The notes: a model not told the origin generated them from the letters alone. Counted from the first letter of the stretch, positions 1 to 6,193 are shown. The stretch: 7,324 nucleotides of DNA from Kiritimatiellia bacterium (GCA_018432565.1 JAHDSS010000556.1:1-7324); one strand, 5' to 3'. Program-made: numbers and translations.

Positions 1-204
1 GAAAAACGTGCTCTTGCCGGAGCCGGACGGTCCCATCACCACGATGAATTCGCCGGTGTAGATCTCGACGTTGACCCCGCGCAGCGCGTAGGTGGTCTCC
101 TCGCCGCGGTGGTAGATCTTCTTCATGCCCACGGTGCGAATGATGACGCGCTGGGACGCGGTCTCCGGGGATTCGGCCTGTAACATGGTGTCGGGCGTGC
201 TCAT
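1..204 (-). CDS. ABC transporter ATP-binding protein, MacB/LolD type (3' end beyond window)
   Basis: This is the N-terminal 68 residues of an ABC ATPase; the rest lies left of position 1. The Walker A motif GPSGSGKST is at residues 58-66, preceded by the usual stretch ALRGVNVEIYTGEFIVVMGP. This spacing (A-loop tyrosine in KKIYHRGEETTYALRGV, then Walker A) is typical of the MacB/LolD/FtsE group that energises FtsX-like permeases. The ATG at 204 lies 2 bases after the TAG of the permease gene, so the two are probably co-translated; no clear Shine-Dalgarno is visible. An in-frame ATG at 186 (residue 7) is an alternative start. The protein should sit on the cytoplasmic face and hydrolyse ATP to drive the permease encoded just upstream. 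Walker B, the signature motif and the H-loop cannot be checked here. The family call is firm, the substrate unknown. Confidence 0.93.
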   Translation of the reverse strand, partial: MSTPDTMLQAESPETASQRVIIRTVGMKKIYHRGEETTYALRGVNVEIYTGEFIVVMGPSGSGKSTFF

Positions 205-206
205 GG

Positions 207-1682
207 CTATTCGATCCGCATGGCCTCCATCGGCGCCAGGCGCGCCGCGCGCAGGGAGGGATACACCGCCGACACCGCGGCCAGCACCATGCCCAGCACC
301 ACCGAGATGCCCGCGGCCGCGGCCACGTCGCCCCACGGAAACGCCTGCACCAGCAGCGCCCGGAACATGAGCGCCATCCGCCCGCCCGCCAGCAGGAACC
401 CCGCCAGCGCGCCCCCGAGACCCCCCACCAGCCCCAGCAGGCAGGCTTCGATCAGGAACATCGACATGATGAACGCATCCAGCGCCCCCAGGCACTTCAA
501 CGTCGCGATCTCGCGGAAGCGTTCGGTCACCGACATCAGCATGGCGTTGGCGATGCCGACCGCGCACACCAGCATCGACACCAGCGCCAGCCACGTCATC
601 CGCTTGCCGATGCCCAGCAGCCCGCCGCCGGTCTCCAGGGTCTGGCGTTCAGCCACCTGCAGCAGGCGGGTATGCGCGCGCTGCCGCGCCAGGTCTTCGA
701 GCCGCTCCGCCGTCAGCCCGCCGGTCTCCAGCCCGTTTTCCCGCATCGCCGCCAGGAACCAGTCCGCCCGCTCGCGGTCGCGCAGCAGCGCCCAGATCAT
801 CGGCAGGGTCACGTCGCCCGGCAGCACATCGCGCAGGGCGGCCACCTTCTGGCGCACGCCGGGATTGTTGATGGTGGCCTCGATCCGCAGAACCTGGTCC
901 AGACGCTCCACTTCATCCGCCAGCGATTCGGCCTCTTCCGGCGCCAGGCGGAAGCCCGCCGCGCGCACCGCGTCGCCGAACGGCCCGTCCACTCCGCGCA
1001 GGGCTTCCATCAGCGGCGTGTCGCCCAGTTGCGCGCGCAGCGCGGCGATGGCCTCGGACTGTCCGCCGCGGATCGCCTCCAGCTGCGCGTTCAGCTCCGG
1101 CCATCCCCGCAGAAAGGCCCGGAACGCCTCCGGCTCCATCGGGAACCGCAGCGTCTTCATGTCCGCCAGGTTCGAAGCAAACTGCTGCCAGGCGCCGTCG
1201 TCCTGCAGGCGGTGGAAGATGCGGACGGATTCATCCGGCCCCGCCAGCACGCGCCGCCGGCCGTAGTCCAGGTCCGCGAAGAACCCCAGGCCGATCAGGG
1301 CCTCCCGCGCTTTCGGCCGCAGGGCTTCGATGTCCTCCGCGGACATTCCGCCGCGCGCGGCCAGTTCCGCCAGCGCCTCCGAATCCGGGGTTTCCTCCGC
1401 CAGCCGCGCGAGCAGATCCTCGTGGGGCTGGGGCATCGACAGCCGGGCGATCCAGCGGTCCACCCGGTGCAGATCCGTGATCTGTTCGCGGACGGAATCC
1501 GCCACCGCGCGCTTGATCAGGCTCTCCGTCAGAATGTTCATCAGAAACGCCATCGCCACCACGATCACCGCCACGGTGACCGTCGCGCGGAACAGGCGGT
1601 ACTTCACCCCCGTCAGCGCGATCTGGAGAACGCGCCGGGGCGGCAGCACGGGCTGATTCTGGACGTCGATCTTCTTCATCAT
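207..1682 (-). CDS. ABC transporter permease, FtsX-like / MacB topology
   Basis: This is a 491-residue inner-membrane permease. One membrane segment lies near residues 33-52, followed by an extracytoplasmic domain of about 310 residues and three further segments near 363-385, 403-434 and 452-476. This one-plus-three layout is that of MacB/LolC-type ABC transporters, which use ATP hydrolysis to move a periplasmic domain rather than pump through a channel. FtsX-domain hallmarks are SVTERFREIATLKCLGA (384-400), the coupling-helix region, and the C-terminal RAARLAPMEAMRIE (478-491). The extracytoplasmic domain is predominantly helical and charged, and is not obviously the MacB porter/sabre domain. 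The start is the ATG at 1682, overlapping the upstream TGA as ATGA; the next ATG at 1679 is equally possible. The same frame stays open far upstream, but that part is antisense-like GC shadow inside the DUF6785 gene. It pairs with the ATPase that follows. The substrate is unknown. Confidence 0.9.
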   Translation of the reverse strand: MMKKIDVQNQPVLPPRRVLQIALTGVKYRLFRATVTVAVIVVAMAFLMNILTESLIKRAVADSVREQITDLHRVDRWIARLSMPQPHEDLLARLAEETPDSEALAELAARGGMSAEDIEALRPKAREALIGLGFFADLDYGRRRVLAGPDESVRIFHRLQDDGAWQQFASNLADMKTLRFPMEPEAFRAFLRGWPELNAQLEAIRGGQSEAIAALRAQLGDTPLMEALRGVDGPFGDAVRAAGFRLAPEEAESLADEVERLDQVLRIEATINNPGVRQKVAALRDVLPGDVTLPMIWALLRDRERADWFLAAMRENGLETGGLTAERLEDLARQRAHTRLLQVAERQTLETGGGLLGIGKRMTWLALVSMLVCAVGIANAMLMSVTERFREIATLKCLGALDAFIMSMFLIEACLLGLVGGLGGALAGFLLAGGRMALMFRALLVQAFPWGDVAAAAGISVVLGMVLAAVSAVYPSLRAARLAPMEAMRIE

Positions 1683-3730
1683 CCGGGCATGATCGAAAAC
1701 GGTTTGGGAATGGTGCCGCCCGTGGCGACGAAATAGATGAAGCTGACGATCATCGGCAGCATCCCGCCGAGCATCTCCCCGGCGATCAGGCCGAACATCA
1801 GCGGCTTGCACTTCTGGTAGATGCCCGCCCCCCCGAAGCGGGTGATCCCCATCTTGATGAACCACCCCGCCAAAAAGGACTGCGCGAACGAATCGCCCGC
1901 ATAGGTGGACCACACCAGGAACATCACCGGATGCAGCGGCCAGCGCGTGAACCGCAGCCGCAGGCCCGAAAAGACAATCACCAGCCCCGCCGCCGTCACG
2001 AACGCGATCAGCCCGTTGCGGTGCGGGGCCATTTCCTTGAAGCGCGCCAGGCCCGTCGCCTGCCCCGCCTCCTCGAGCTGCCCCTGCGCATCCAGCCGCT
2101 GCATGATGCTGATGGTCTCGTTGAACGGCCGCTTGGCCTGCTCCACCTTCCACAGCGACACGTCCACCCCGCGCTCGTACTGGAAGTACAGCGTCGCGGG
2201 GATCCCCACCCCCAGCCCCACCATCAGGGCGATCACCGCGAAGAACGCCGTGCGGCCCACCTTCACCTTGCAGTCGTCCGCCAGCTTCAGGCCGTTGACC
2301 ACATAGGGCATCAGCGCCTCGCGCGTGTCGTAGAACAGGATCAGGCACAGCATGAACATCAGAAACAGCGTGCCGGGGCCCAGCGCCCGCGCGCCGAACA
2401 CCGCCCACAGCAGCGTCGCCGGCGTGCCCGTCACCACGATGAAGAACAGCCCCGTCTCCGCCAGCAGCCGGCCCATCACCAGGTACACCGCCACGCACCC
2501 CAGCCCGAACAGCAGCGCGATCGGCCAGTCCAGCCCCATCAGCAGCGCCGCATAGACCGTGAAGAACCCCATCGCCAGCATGAAGAACCGCGCCCCCCAG
2601 ACCGCCGCGCCTTCCACCGGCTCCGACGCCTTGAAGCCGAACGCCCGCCGGAACACCGCCGTGTAGTACTGCCGCCCCGTGTACAGCAGCACCGCCAGCA
2701 TGCCGAAGTACGCGCCCATGATCATCATCGCGTCCATCTGCAGCCCGAACGGCCACGTCCCCTGCCAGCCGCCCACCCCCACGCCGTATGTCGCGAAAAT
2801 CCCCGCGATGAAGATCCAGATGAACGGCCCGATCCCCAGCGACAGCGAGACCTCCTTCGGCAGGAAATACGCCACCGCGATCACCGTGAAATACAGCGTG
2901 AACTTCTGCAGCAGCTGCTCGCCGCCCCCCTTCAGGAAGGTATCCGACAGCGTGGCCAGCGACGAGAAATCCACCCCCAGGGGAATCTTGCCGAACAGGA
3001 CATTCGGGAACCACAGATTGAGGTAGTTATAGAGATGAATGCCCAGCACCGCGGCCAGCCCCAGCCAGAAGAGGTTGTTGCCGAACACCGGGCTGGGCCG
3101 CCCGTCCTCCTCCGGCAGCAGCGACTTGGTGAACGTCACGATCGGATACGGCAGGTGCTCGTGATCCGACCATTGCCGGTGCACCACCACCGCCAGCGCC
3201 ACCAGCGCAATCCACAGGCTCAAAATGATCGGCACCCAGAACAGCAGCGGCCCGCGCCACGCCTTCCACGGCACTTCGCTGAACTTCAGCGTGTCCGACG
3301 CCTCCTTCAACCCCCGCGTATAGCCGTCGAGCACGGTGCTTTCGTCCTGGGAGATGTCCGCCAGCATCCCCTCGGGCACCAGCTTCATGACCTCCTGCTG
3401 CTTCCAGCCCGGCTCCGTCCGCTCGTAGCGGTGCGGCATGATCAGCGCCGGCGAGAACAACCGCAGCAGATTCGCCCCCGGAATCGCGCACGACACCAGC
3501 GTCAGCACCAGGATCACCGCCAGTTCCTTGCGCTGCAGCCCCCCCCGCTTCGTCAGCTTGCGCCACAGCGGATACGCCACCGCCAGAAACAGCACCAGCA
3601 GACCGTACACGCTGATGGGCATGAAGTTGCCCACGAACATCGTCTGCCGCATGATCCAGTCGTTGAAATACGTATAGGAGCAGACAAACGCCGCTCCCAG
3701 CAGTCCCAAAATGACTGAACGCACCGTCAC
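1679..3730 (-). CDS. DUF6785/DUF6784-type polytopic membrane protein
   Basis: This 683-residue integral membrane protein has roughly 14 hydrophobic segments, the first at residues 4-22 and the last near 645-668. I recognise it as the DUF6785 (N-terminal) plus DUF6784 (C-terminal) type seen in PVC bacteria; no biochemical function is known to me. Landmarks are HRQWSDHEHLPYPIVTF (184-200), which resembles the W-x-x-E-x-L-x-x-P pattern of oligopeptide-transporter-like proteins, RLLAETGLFF (421-430), and a conserved-looking C-terminal stretch from GDSFAQSF (612) through IYQKCKPLMFG (637-647). A soluble, charged loop at about 100-160 may face outside. The start is GTG at 3730, chosen because a strong AGGAGG lies 10 bases upstream; no in-frame ATG is nearby. 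It is translationally coupled to the permease through an ATGA overlap. A role as transporter, or as membrane partner of the adjacent ABC system, is inference. Confidence 0.85.
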   Translation of the reverse strand: MTVRSVILGLLGAAFVCSYTYFNDWIMRQTMFVGNFMPISVYGLLVLFLAVAYPLWRKLTKRGGLQRKELAVILVLTLVSCAIPGANLLRLFSPALIMPHRYERTEPGWKQQEVMKLVPEGMLADISQDESTVLDGYTRGLKEASDTLKFSEVPWKAWRGPLLFWVPIILSLWIALVALAVVVHRQWSDHEHLPYPIVTFTKSLLPEEDGRPSPVFGNNLFWLGLAAVLGIHLYNYLNLWFPNVLFGKIPLGVDFSSLATLSDTFLKGGGEQLLQKFTLYFTVIAVAYFLPKEVSLSLGIGPFIWIFIAGIFATYGVGVGGWQGTWPFGLQMDAMMIMGAYFGMLAVLLYTGRQYYTAVFRRAFGFKASEPVEGAAVWGARFFMLAMGFFTVYAALLMGLDWPIALLFGLGCVAVYLVMGRLLAETGLFFIVVTGTPATLLWAVFGARALGPGTLFLMFMLCLILFYDTREALMPYVVNGLKLADDCKVKVGRTAFFAVIALMVGLGVGIPATLYFQYERGVDVSLWKVEQAKRPFNETISIMQRLDAQGQLEEAGQATGLARFKEMAPHRNGLIAFVTAAGLVIVFSGLRLRFTRWPLHPVMFLVWSTYAGDSFAQSFLAGWFIKMGITRFGGAGIYQKCKPLMFGLIAGEMLGGMLPMIVSFIYFVATGGTIPKPFSIMPG

Positions 3731-3740
3731 TCGCCGAAAT

Positions 3741-3746
3741 CCTCCT
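3741..3746 (-). promoter_or_regulatory. Ribosome binding site deciding the GTG start of the DUF6785 gene
   Basis: AGGAGG on the minus strand lies 10 bases before the GTG at 3730. It is a full-consensus Shine-Dalgarno sequence and supports a GTG start where no ATG is available. It also indicates independent translation initiation at the one junction in this operon that lacks an overlap. Confidence 0.7.
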
Positions 3747-3751
3747 CGACC

Positions 3752-3772
3752 AGACCGGCCCGCGGCCGGCCT
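3752..3772 (-). other. GC-rich hairpin between the PqqD-like and DUF6785 genes
   Basis: Read on the minus strand, AGGCCGGCC and GGCCGGTCT can form a 9-base-pair stem (one G-U pair) around a 3-base loop. It sits 4 bases after the PqqD-like stop codon and 5 bases before the AGGAGG of the next gene. No T-tract follows, so it does not look like an intrinsic terminator. It could mark an mRNA processing or stabilising point that sets different levels for the upstream and downstream halves of the operon. This is a structure call only; function is inferred. Confidence 0.45.
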
Positions 3773-3775
3773 GCG

Positions 3776-4165
3776 CTATCCTCGCGGGTTCACTGCCACG
3801 GCCAATACGCCACGCCGGAGCAGCGATGTGACGTAACCTGTAACAGAAACCCGGCTCTCGTGAAAAGACAAATGGTGAAACGTTGCAAATCGGACCACAA
3901 TGGCCTCCACCGACCGCTTTCCGTCGCATGCTTTCCAGATGCCCGCCCCCAGCGGATCCAGCACCGTCAGCCGCTCCTGCGGCACCCGCACCAGCCAGTT
4001 GATCAGCCCCCGGAAAAACGACGGCTTGCGCGTCGGCACCGCCAGCGTCAGGGATCCGTCCGGTTCCTCCCGCACCACCCGGGCCGCCCGGTTCGGGATC
4101 AGGACGGCCTTCAGCATGTCGTCCCATGCCCCCGGAGCGCTGGCGGTTTGGATACGCCGGCTCAT
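3776..4165 (-). CDS. PqqD-like protein (RiPP recognition element fold)
   Basis: This 129-residue protein carries the PqqD signature. A basic N-terminal strand pair (PNRAARVVREEPDGSLTLAVP, residues 24-44) is followed by the LD-x-LGAGIWKACDGKRSVEAIV block (69-90) and a helical end, FHHLSFHESRVSVTGYVTSLLRRGVL (96-121). PqqD and related domains are winged helix-turn-helix folds that bind leader peptides of ribosomally made peptides and usually partner a radical SAM enzyme. None is visible in this window. Between strands and helices there is an amphipathic segment, SFFRGLINWLVRVP (49-62), which might contact the membrane. The ATG at 4165 overlaps the upstream TGA as ATGA and has a GAGGGGG ribosome binding site 5 bases before it. 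No PQQ role is implied: the other pqq genes are absent. Confidence 0.82.
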   Translation of the reverse strand: MSRRIQTASAPGAWDDMLKAVLIPNRAARVVREEPDGSLTLAVPTRKPSFFRGLINWLVRVPQERLTVLDPLGAGIWKACDGKRSVEAIVVRFATFHHLSFHESRVSVTGYVTSLLRRGVLAVAVNPRG

Positions 4166-5040
4166 GCATCCCCCTCTGCCGGAACGCGAAGGAACTCAGG
4201 ACACGCGGTCATGGCCGCATCCGCCGCCGCCGGATGAAACCGGCGGCTTTTCCGTCCCGTAATGCAGATGGCGTGATAAAGACGGCCGTCCTCCGGCGAT
4301 TTCCAGGCGGCCGCCGCATAGGCCCCCTTGCGCAGCAGCAGCCCTTTCGGCCGCCACTCCCCTTCGATCCGCTCCAGCTGCGCCGCCCCGCCTCCGCCCG
4401 GCTTGAACTTCACGTTCCGCGCCAGTTCCCCCGCCTGCGACGCCAGCCACTCGCGCACCGGTGTCTTCAGCCACGTCCCCACCATCCCGTACCGCCTGAA
4501 AATCCACCGGTCCGGCGACCGCGGCCCGTCAAACCGCATCCCCACCCGGGCCGGCTCCACCACGCATTCGCCCAGCTCAAACGTCCGCGGCACCCGCATC
4601 TCCATCCCGAACGCCCGCCAACGCTGCATGCCGTTCGCCTCCGGCGGCACCGCCCGCACCGACGCCAGCACCTTCGCCTCCAGCCGGTCGTCCCGCTCCC
4701 CCGCATCAATGAACACCGCCTCCACCAGCACCCCGATCTCCGGCAGATACGTCCCGAACCGTGACACCACCTCGCCGCCGCGCCGCCCCGTAAGCCCCGG
4801 CCACCCCCGGCATTTCGCCTTGCGGATCCCCTCCCACTCCTTCGCCAGCGATCCCTCGTAATCCTTCATCATCCGTCCGAAGTCCGGTTCCCCCGGCGAC
4901 TTCCGCCAGTTCAGCTCAAACCGGTACCGGTGGCGGTCTGCAAACGCGCAGCGCCCCGCCTCCGGATCCCGCGCAAACTGCAGACACTCCCACTCCGCCG
5001 GCAGTTCCACGCCGATCTGCCGCCAGACCCATTCCACCAT
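4162..5040 (-). CDS. Hypothetical protein with apparent two-fold internal repeat, first gene of the operon
   Basis: This is a 292-residue soluble protein with no signal peptide or membrane segment, and I do not recognise it by name. The N-terminal half runs from VELPAEWECLQF (11-22) through FELNW (41-45) to VLASVRAVPP (124-133). The second half seems to repeat the order: MRVPRTFELGECVVEP (148-163), WIFRRYGM (179-186), then LYHAICITGR (254-263). Each half could be a DcrB/PsbP-like alpha-beta domain; that is inference from pattern only. The start is the ATG at 5040. A GTG at 5076 would add 12 residues, with the frame closed by TGA just before it, but neither start has a convincing ribosome binding site. 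The stop overlaps the PqqD-like start by 4 bases, so the two products are made together. It is probably a cytoplasmic or membrane-peripheral partner of the PqqD/DUF6785/ABC system. Confidence 0.75.
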   Translation of the reverse strand: MVEWVWRQIGVELPAEWECLQFARDPEAGRCAFADRHRYRFELNWRKSPGEPDFGRMMKDYEGSLAKEWEGIRKAKCRGWPGLTGRRGGEVVSRFGTYLPEIGVLVEAVFIDAGERDDRLEAKVLASVRAVPPEANGMQRWRAFGMEMRVPRTFELGECVVEPARVGMRFDGPRSPDRWIFRRYGMVGTWLKTPVREWLASQAGELARNVKFKPGGGGAAQLERIEGEWRPKGLLLRKGAYAAAAWKSPEDGRLYHAICITGRKSRRFHPAAADAAMTACPEFLRVPAEGDA

Positions 5041-5164
5041 GCCTGTTTTCGCCTGCACCGCCCCGCAGACAATCACAACTCACCCGCCCCGTGGAAGCCA
5101 AAACATGAACCAGGCCAAACCTCATGATTTGTCTCCTTCCCACCCCCGGACACGACTCCGAAAA

Positions 5165-5190
5165 GTCTCGGTTATAATTATAACCGAGAC
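5165..5190. promoter_or_regulatory. Perfect 26-base palindrome: candidate divergent operator/promoter
   Basis: The half-site GTCTCGGTTATAA is followed directly by its exact reverse complement, centred between 5177 and 5178, with no mismatch and no spacer. The AT core places TATAAT at 5173-5178 on the plus strand and symmetrically at 5182-5177 on the minus strand. It lies 125-128 bases from each divergent start codon (5040 and 5318). This matches an operator for a dimeric regulator that overlaps paired -10 elements. No good -35 hexamer is seen at 17 bases on either side. Runs of A flank both ends, so on the minus strand it is followed by TTTT and a weak terminator is the alternative reading. 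Confidence 0.6.
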
Positions 5191-5281
5191 AAAATCTGCC
5201 CCCCCCGAGTGCCGAAATCCGTCGAAAAGGTCACCTCATCTTCGCGCGGCGTCTGCCTTCAATGCGCGGTTGATTCCCCGG

Positions 5282-5310
5282 TTGATCCCCCCCGTCGGCC
5301 GGGTTAGGCT
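5282..5310 (+). promoter_or_regulatory. Possible promoter immediately upstream of the OsmC-family gene
   Basis: TTGATC (5282-5287) and TAGGCT (5305-5310) are separated by 17 bases, a fair sigma-70-like match in an otherwise GC-rich stretch. The predicted start of transcription would fall at or next to the ATG at 5318, giving a nearly leaderless mRNA, which fits the lack of a good ribosome binding site. The octamer CGGTTGAT occurs twice with a 12-base period (5267-5274 and 5279-5286), overlapping the -35. The match is weak and could be chance. Confidence 0.3.
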
Positions 5311-5317
5311 TCCTGGC

Positions 5318-5722
5318 ATGAAAGACATCACGGTCAGTTTTCCGGGCGGCAAGAAAGTCGCCGCGCATTTCAACGGTCACACGGTCCAGACCGACCAGCC
5401 CGCCGCCGAAGGAGGCGAAGGCTCCGCCCCCGAGCCCTTCGACCTCTTTTTCGTGTCGATGGCCACCTGCGTCGGCATCTATGTGCTCGATTTCTGCCAG
5501 TCGCGCAAACTGCCCACGGACGGTCTCGGCGTCCGCCTCCGGTCCGACAAGCACCCGGAAAAGAAGCTCTACACCCCCATCGAAATCGTCATCACCCCGC
5601 CCGCCGGCTTCCCGGACAAGTACCGCAACGCCCTCCTGAACACGGCCCACCTCTGCACGGTCAAGAAGCACATCCTGACCCCGCCGGAGTTCCACATCAC
5701 CCTCGCCAATCCCCCGGCGTGA
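5318..5722 (+). CDS. OsmC/Ohr-family protein
   Basis: This 134-residue cytoplasmic protein belongs to the OsmC family, which includes thiol peroxidases that reduce organic hydroperoxides as dimers using two cysteines. Both expected cysteines are present: C51 in FFVSMATCVGIYVLDFC at the start of the central helix, and C113 in NTAHLCTVKKHIL, 62 residues later. A further C60 lies in the same helix. The usual P-x-E before the first cysteine is PEPFD here, with aspartate 42 near the usual glutamate position, so peroxidase activity is likely but not certain; some family members have other roles. The protein begins MKDITVSFPGGKKVAA, the normal first strands. The frame is open back to 5039, but the extra sequence has no family resemblance, so ATG 5318 is preferred. 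It is divergent from the operon at 5040 and shares its intergenic palindrome. Confidence 0.88.
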   Translation: MKDITVSFPGGKKVAAHFNGHTVQTDQPAAEGGEGSAPEPFDLFFVSMATCVGIYVLDFCQSRKLPTDGLGVRLRSDKHPEKKLYTPIEIVITPPAGFPDKYRNALLNTAHLCTVKKHILTPPEFHITLANPPA

Positions 5723-5731
5723 GCGCCCCCC

Positions 5732-5748
5732 CGGAGAGCGCTTCTCCG
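5732..5748. terminator. Weak hairpin between convergent genes
   Basis: CGGAGA and TCTCCG form a 6-base-pair stem around a 5-base loop, 9 bases after the OsmC-family stop and 50 bases past the stop of the convergent gene ending at 5798. There is no T-tract on either strand, so it is a poor intrinsic terminator. It is listed because nothing better ends either transcript in the 75-base gap. Confidence 0.2.
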
Positions 5749-5797
5749 CGCCCTCCGCCTAACCGTTCCGCTCCGCCTCCCGGCAAAGGTCCAGCAA

Positions 5798-6181
5798 TCA
5801 GTACTTCACCTTGACCTTGCGCAGCAGCACATCGCCGTTATAGGCGTTGAAGATCAATTCCTTTCCATTGGGCGCCTGGTTGACGTTCCACGTGGCCGTC
5901 TCCCAGTCGCCGCTGGTCACGTACACGCGCCGCCCTCCCTCGAATGTCTGGCTCTCGCGGCCAAACCGCGCATTGATGAATGTGTCGCTGCCGCCGCGCA
6001 CCCGCTGGATTTCCACCGTGATGGTCTCGACCTCCCGCTCCTCCAGTGACACCCGCCACTGCCCCAGCCGGGCGTTCGGCTCGAATGTCTGGGATTTCTT
6101 CTTGGCGGCCGCCTCCAGCGGAAACGCCATCACCGCCGCCATGCCCGCCAACGCCATCCATCGCATCCAGTTTGCCTTCAT
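5798..6181 (-). CDS. Small secreted beta-rich protein of unknown function
   Basis: This 127-residue precursor has a standard Sec signal peptide: MKANWMRW, a hydrophobic core MALAGMAAVMAF, then PLEAAA, with cleavage likely after residue 25 or 26 just before KKKSQTF. The mature part, about 101 residues, is rich in alternating polar and hydrophobic residues (ETITVEIQRV, RRVYVTSGDW, TATWNV, KELIFNAYNG, VLLRKVKVKY), suggesting an all-beta sandwich exported to the periplasm or beyond. It has no cysteine, so it is not a lipoprotein and has no disulphides. Short motifs recur: SQTFE at 30-34 and 78-82, and NARLG/NARFG at 36-40 and 70-74. The start is fixed by AAAGGAG 5 bases before ATG 6181; an in-frame extension to 6256 is open but would bury the signal peptide. 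I do not recognise the family. Confidence 0.8.
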   Translation of the reverse strand: MKANWMRWMALAGMAAVMAFPLEAAAKKKSQTFEPNARLGQWRVSLEEREVETITVEIQRVRGGSDTFINARFGRESQTFEGGRRVYVTSGDWETATWNVNQAPNGKELIFNAYNGDVLLRKVKVKY

Positions 6182-6186
6182 GATTT

Positions 6187-6193
6187 CTCCTTT
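6187..6193 (-). promoter_or_regulatory. Ribosome binding site of the secreted protein gene
   Basis: AAAGGAG on the minus strand lies 5 bases before the ATG at 6181. It selects this start, which places the signal peptide exactly at the N-terminus, over in-frame upstream start codons reaching to 6256. The remaining upstream sequence to 6328 shows no convincing promoter. Confidence 0.65.

Noticed and set aside
672..1736. 354-codon open frame on the plus strand
   Set aside because: It is antisense to the ABC permease, with low-complexity H/R/Q-rich composition and no recognisable motif.
1683..3014. In-frame N-terminal extension of the permease (would give 935 residues)
   Set aside because: The extra 444 residues are glycine/alanine/valine/arginine-rich shadow sequence in the wrong frame of DUF6785. 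The FtsX-type protein starts naturally at MMKKIDVQ with an ATGA overlap.
1931..3718. 595-codon open frame on the plus strand
   Set aside because: It lies wholly opposite the DUF6785 gene. Its translation is dominated by R, H, Q and P with no domain pattern, typical of an antisense frame of a GC-rich membrane protein gene.
3027..4169. 380-codon open frame on the minus strand
   Set aside because: It overlaps both the PqqD-like and the DUF6785 genes in another frame. Those two have clear family patterns and good ribosome binding sites, whereas this frame has neither.
5041..5317. Possible small RNA, riboswitch or short gene in the 277-base intergenic region
   Set aside because: Apart from the palindrome and the short direct repeat, I see no coding pattern, ribosome binding site or known riboswitch core.
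5231..5695. 154-codon open frame antisense to the OsmC-family gene
   Set aside because: The OsmC cysteine motifs fix the real frame on the plus strand; the antisense translation has no recognisable pattern.
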